From NCBI GenBank assembly GCA_903910705.1, contig CAIWAN010000019.1, positions 1 through 37,897 of the forward strand: a stretch of 37,897 nt of DNA, given 5' to 3'. The notes beneath the pieces are model-generated. The model did no database searches, was not told the origin of the DNA, and saw only the letters and a program-made list of their open reading frames with translations. Source of the DNA: an uncultured Candidatus Marinamargulisbacteria bacterium (GTDB lineage: Bacteria > Margulisbacteria > Riflemargulisbacteria > GWF2-35-9). Position numbers and translations under genes: made by a program. This document shows, piece by piece, positions 34,698-37,897 of the stretch; the first letter of the stretch is position 1; each line of letters starts with the position of its first letter.

Positions 34698-35857
34698 TAG
34701 CCGTGATACATCCCTAAAGACTGTGCTTTTTGATAAATTTTACCTTCGGTTAATAGTGAAGGGGCAATAATGATCTCGATTTCTTGCATCTCAGTTAGAT
34801 TTTTTGCACCTAAGGTTCCCATGGAGGTTTTAAGGGCACCGGACATATTTTGAGTACCGTCGTCATAAACAGCCGGTCCATGAAGAATGGAGGCTAATGT
34901 TCCGATCGTCCCGACTTTAATTCTCGTTCCACGTGGAAGGGTGGCATTGGGTGTTGCCATTCCCCAATGATAGCCGCGTCCAGGTGCTTCTTGTGACTTT
35001 GCGATCGGCGAACCGATCATGACAGCATCGGCACCGCAAGCAATAGCCTTACAGACATCGCCACCCGTCGCAATTCCCCCATCAGCAACCACCGAAACAT
35101 ATCGGCCCGTATCACGAAAATAATCTAACCGTGCTGCCACCACATCGGCGACAGCTGTTGCCATTGGAACACCAATCCCAAGAACACCGCGAGAAGTACA
35201 AGCGGCACCAGGCCCTACCCCAACAAAGACCGCTGAAACACCTGTTTCCATGAGGCTTCGCGCTACTTCGTAGGAGGTGCAGTTTCCAACCATTACGGGG
35301 ATTTTTAAGGTTTTAACCAACTTAGCAATATCAAGCGATTCGTACTTCGAAGAATAATGCCCGACAGAAACAACCGTCGAGGCGACTAAAAAAGCATCCG
35401 CACCCGCATCTTGAACAATGGGGCCAAGCTTTTCAGCATCTTGAGGAATGGAACTAACAACGGCTTTACCGCCTTGTTGTTTAATTTCTTGAACTCGTTT
35501 TGTAATAAGATGAGGTTTTATCGGTTCTTTATAGATCTCTTGCATTAATTCTACATACTCGGTGGTTGAAACCGACCCGATTTTCTTTAAAATCTCTGAT
35601 GGATCTTCATATCGAGTCTGTACCCCGTGAAGGTTCAGAACACCCAAACCGCCCAGCTTGGACATGAGAACAGCCGTTTTAACATCAACAACCCCGTCCA
35701 TAGCAGAGGCAATGATGGGAACTTCGAGTCGGATCCCTGCAATGATGGTTGAGATATCAACATCTTCAGGGTCAACGGTTGTTCGATTGGGAACCAAAGC
35801 GATCTCATCAAGACCATATGCACGTTTTGCTGAACGATATTTGCTAAGTGTCTCCAT
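34697..35857 (-). CDS. GuaB3-type IMP dehydrogenase family protein (no CBS domains)
   Basis: 386 residues from the ATG at 35857 (AAGGAC upstream); classic GuaB is about 490 with a CBS pair, which is absent here. A TIM-barrel fold with [13 protein letters not shown] (catalytic-type Cys220), [21 protein letters not shown] and [10 protein letters not shown]. The starting block [19 protein letters not shown] and the Cys-loop residues match the GuaB3 group of Actinobacteria and Cyanobacteria. Cyanobacterial GuaB3 has been reported to act as a GMP reductase, so the direction of the reaction here (IMP to XMP, or GMP to IMP) is open. It sits between tsf and guaA. Confidence 0.9.
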   Translation of the reverse strand: METLSKYRSAKRAYGLDEIALVPNRTTVDPEDVDISTIIAGIRLEVPIIASAMDGVVDVKTAVLMSKLGGLGVLNLHGVQTRYEDPSEILKKIGSVSTTEYVELMQEIYKEPIKPHLITKRVQEIKQQGGKAVVSSIPQDAEKLGPIVQDAGADAFLVASTVVSVGHYSSKYESLDIAKLVKTLKIPVMVGNCTSYEVARSLMETGVSAVFVGVGPGAACTSRGVLGIGVPMATAVADVVAARLDYFRDTGRYVSVVADGGIATGGDVCKAIACGADAVMIGSPIAKSQEAPGRGYHWGMATPNATLPRGTRIKVGTIGTLASILHGPAVYDDGTQNMSGALKTSMGTLGAKNLTEMQEIEIIIAPSLLTEGKIYQKAQSLGMYHG

Positions 35858-35870
35858 GCTGCTGTCCTTT

Positions 35871-36713
35871 CTAACCGATATTGAACCGAACAAACGTAGC
35901 GATCTTAAGCGCCTTGCCACTTGCTTTTACAGCAGCGTCAACGACATCTTTAATCTTCTTTTCAGGATCTTTAACGAAGGTCTGCTCTAACAAACAAACT
36001 TCTTCATAATATTTTCGGATTTTACCTTCGACGATCTTATCCGCGATCGCTTCGGGTTTGCCTTCATTGATCACTTGTTGTCGAAGGATTTCTTTTTCTT
36101 TGGCAACATCAGCAGAAGAAACATCCGCGATACCGATCACGCTGGGGTTTGCGGCAGCAATATGCATACAAATATCCTTAACAAGCTCATCTTGGCCCGC
36201 CCCATTCTCGACAACCAAAAGGACGCCTATTTTATTATTCGAATGAAGGTAATAGCCAATGGCATCGCTTGCCTTTGCATGAAGAGTAACCACTCGACCG
36301 AGCTCTAACTTCTCACCAAGGATAGCCGCAAGCTCGTCTATTGAATCTTGGATCGTCTTTCCTTGACTATTCTTTGCAAGGATAAACGCATCCCGATCAG
36401 CGGATTGTTCTTTAACTAAGAAGCTGATCGCTTCTTGCGCTAAGACATTAAACTTTTCACTTCGTGATACAAAGTCGGTCTCGGATGTTAGTTCTAACAT
36501 TGAAGCGGAATTTCCCGCTACGACGATTTTTACTAGCCCTTCGTTGGCAACCCGGTCAACCCGTTTTGCTGCCTTTGCGATGCCTTTTTCACGAAGAATT
36601 TTTACGGCAGCATCCATGTCGCCACCAACTTCCTCAAGGGCACGCTTACAGTCCATCATGCCAGCATCTGTTTTTATTCGTAACGCCTGTATTGTTGCTG
36701 TTGTTATCGCCAT
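35871..36713 (-). CDS. tsf: Translation elongation factor Ts
   Basis: Guanine-nucleotide exchange factor for EF-Tu. 280 residues with the signature TDAGMMDCKRALEE near 16-29 and the TSETDFVSRSEKF motif near 77. The two ATGs at 36716 and 36713 are adjacent; the second, 8 bases after GGAGG, fits the family start MAITTATIQALR. It follows rpsB with 3 bases between. tsf normally precedes pyrH; here guaB3 follows. Confidence 0.97.
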   Translation of the reverse strand: MAITTATIQALRIKTDAGMMDCKRALEEVGGDMDAAVKILREKGIAKAAKRVDRVANEGLVKIVVAGNSASMLELTSETDFVSRSEKFNVLAQEAISFLVKEQSADRDAFILAKNSQGKTIQDSIDELAAILGEKLELGRVVTLHAKASDAIGYYLHSNNKIGVLLVVENGAGQDELVKDICMHIAAANPSVIGIADVSSADVAKEKEILRQQVINEGKPEAIADKIVEGKIRKYYEEVCLLEQTFVKDPEKKIKDVVDAAVKASGKALKIATFVRFNIG

Positions 36714-36716
36714 CAT

Positions 36717-37607
36717 TTATTCCTCCGTCACTAACATATCTTCGTACATTTCTTGAAAATCAAGATGTTTTTCAAGCTCTTCGTCGGTTAGGACGATATC
36801 GCCATCAAGGAGTTCGCTCTTAAGTTCTTCGGTTATCGAAACACCTTCAGCATCGGCAAGATTGCGTCGTCCCTCAAGAACGGCATTCGCAACAATACTT
36901 GCCAGCAACTTTATGGTTCGGATCGCGTCATCATTTGCAGGGATAGGGTGGCTAATCAGCTCAGGGTCACAGTTGGTATCAACGATCCCGACGATGGGGG
37001 TCTTCAGCTGATTGGCTTCATGGACGGCGATCTCTTCTTTTTTTGTGTCCACAATAAAGACGATCGATGGAGGCTTTACCATATCCCGAATGCCATTAAG
37101 GTGAAACTGCAATTTGGTAAGACGTTTTTGCATCATGGATTGCTCTTTCATTCCGAATGACTGAAAAATGCCATTATTCTGCCATTCTTCGATCTCTTTC
37201 ATTTTGTGGATGGATTTTTTGATAGTTTCAAAATTCGTTAACATACCCCCGAGCCAACGATTAGAAACATACGGCATACTGCAACGCTTGGCTTCTTCTT
37301 CAACGGCAGACTGGGCTTGTTTTTTGGTTCCAACAAACAAAACCACAGCACCCTTCGCAACTTGATCGCGAACATAGTCGTAGGCCTTATTGATATAGAC
37401 TAATGTCTTTTGAAGATCGATAACATGAATGTCATTTCTGCTCGTATAAATATAGGGTTTCATTTTGGGATTCCATCGACGGGTTTGATGTCCAAAATGA
37501 ACGCCTGTCTCTAAAAGTTGACGCATCGTCACGACACGTTCTGGCGCACTTTTTTTGGGTCTTTCTGATTTTGTCTCTGGGGTAACGGCTGCTGTTGTTT
37601 CTTCCAT
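36717..37607 (-). CDS. rpsB: Ribosomal protein S2
   Basis: 30S subunit protein, 296 residues. The core begins MRQLLETGVHFGHQTRRWNP (after about 27 acidic/basic N-terminal residues) and includes PGD-like turns and DTNCDPELISHPIPANDDA. A roughly 50-residue acidic C-terminal extension (ending EDMLVTEE) is longer than in E. coli. The ATG at 37607 is chosen because AGGAGG lies 6 bases upstream; an earlier in-frame start at 37670 has no support. No promoter is clear in the 250 bases upstream, where an insertion-sequence end begins. Confidence 0.96.
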   Translation of the reverse strand: MEETTAAVTPETKSERPKKSAPERVVTMRQLLETGVHFGHQTRRWNPKMKPYIYTSRNDIHVIDLQKTLVYINKAYDYVRDQVAKGAVVLFVGTKKQAQSAVEEEAKRCSMPYVSNRWLGGMLTNFETIKKSIHKMKEIEEWQNNGIFQSFGMKEQSMMQKRLTKLQFHLNGIRDMVKPPSIVFIVDTKKEEIAVHEANQLKTPIVGIVDTNCDPELISHPIPANDDAIRTIKLLASIVANAVLEGRRNLADAEGVSITEELKSELLDGDIVLTDEELEKHLDFQEMYEDMLVTEE

Positions 37608-37773
37608 GGGATCCTCCTGTTTGGTTATTCCTCTACTTGCGAACATTGGCGAATCCCTATTGCAGGGCACCTATCACCAACTCTTTGAACAAGTATGTGT
37701 AATTGGGCGTAAGTTTAGCACTTTGACGGTGTTTAGCCAAGCCCTAGCGACTAGAGTGTTAGCCCAAAGTGAT

Positions 37774-37897
37774 AATGTCACCCCTGAACCAAATAGAAAT
37801 GTCACCCTAGAGAAGATAGACTACCCTCTGAATCAAAAAGATTGGGGGATAAGACATGAAAGAAGGCGTGACAATGAGCCACATAGAAATCGAAAGA
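37774..37897 (+). mobile_element. Left end of an insertion sequence, probably ISNCY/IS1202-like
   Basis: Two copies of AATGTCACCC (37774-37783 and 37798-37807), 24 bases apart, precede the transposase start. Such paired GAAATGTC-type subterminal repeats are typical, from memory, of ISNCY/IS1202-like elements. The exact outer end is not fixed; CACTTTG (37719-37725) and CAAAGTG (37765-37771) form an inverted pair that may belong to the element or to the rpsB leader. Confidence 0.45.
37856..37897 (+). CDS. Transposase, 5' fragment (runs off the window)
   Basis: Only 14 codons are visible (MKEGVTMSHIEIER). GGGGGA lies about 7 bases before the ATG at 37856. The opening with MSHIEIER resembles the start of helix-turn-helix transposases of the ISNCY/IS1202 group (MSxxEIxR). 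Too short to be certain; the body lies to the right of the window. Confidence 0.5.
   Translation, partial: MKEGVTMSHIEIER

Noticed and set aside
1-37897. CRISPR array
   Set aside because: No set of evenly spaced identical repeats and no cas genes were seen.

Overview
The window reads as chromosomal backbone of an anaerobic, probably uncultured bacterium with mid-range GC, flanked on both sides by mobile DNA. Evidence for anaerobic life: a class III (oxygen-sensitive) ribonucleotide reductase operon, a type 1B dihydroorotate dehydrogenase with its Fe-S/flavin subunit, and a DUF1858/ferredoxin pair. Type III glutamine synthetase, type III pantothenate kinase, GatCAB and a CBS-less GuaB3-type IMP dehydrogenase-family protein fit a deep-branching candidate phylum. 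A relative of Cyanobacteria such as Margulisbacteria is one possibility, but the sequence alone does not settle the phylum.

Layout. 44-1597 (+): a large serine recombinase, followed by a short dispersed repeat, a palindrome and tRNA-Glu(CUC) (-). 1829-11880 (-): a tightly overlapped operon read tig-clpP-clpX-lon-(GAF-like unknown)-pyrK-pyrD-(PhnP-like hydrolase)-(Fe-ADH). 11992-14109 (-): glnA type III with its own promoter and terminator. 14369-19605 (+): a probably leaderless operon of an unknown protein, a TPM-domain membrane protein, LemA and gatC-gatA-gatB. 19579-24056 (-): coaX, an AAA/STAND-like ATPase and an 886-residue coiled-coil protein, neither of the last two recognised. 24108-28709 (-): nrdR-nrdD-(glycyl-radical/thioredoxin fusion)-nrdG-hisF, behind a promoter with NrdR-box-like sites. 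28909-32230 (-): class-III aminotransferase-rlmB-def-fmt. 32284-33141 (+): DUF1858 protein and ferredoxin, divergent from the aminotransferase across a perfect palindrome that supplies both -10 boxes. 33156-37607 (-): rpsB-tsf-guaB3-guaA. 37774-37897: left end of an insertion sequence whose transposase runs off the window.

How the genes work together. Most of the region is protein birth and quality control (S2, EF-Ts, Fmt, Def, trigger factor, ClpXP, Lon, GatCAB) interleaved with nucleotide supply (PyrDK, GuaA/GuaB3, NrdD/NrdG/NrdR).

The most interesting observation is in the nrd operon. The 691-residue NrdD ends just after its zinc site and lacks the C-terminal glycyl-radical motif. That motif appears instead at the start of the next gene, a separate 176-residue protein with its own strong ribosome-binding site, fused to a thioredoxin-like domain with a CPGC motif. 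This looks like a two-subunit class III ribonucleotide reductase in which the radical-bearing piece also carries a redoxin.
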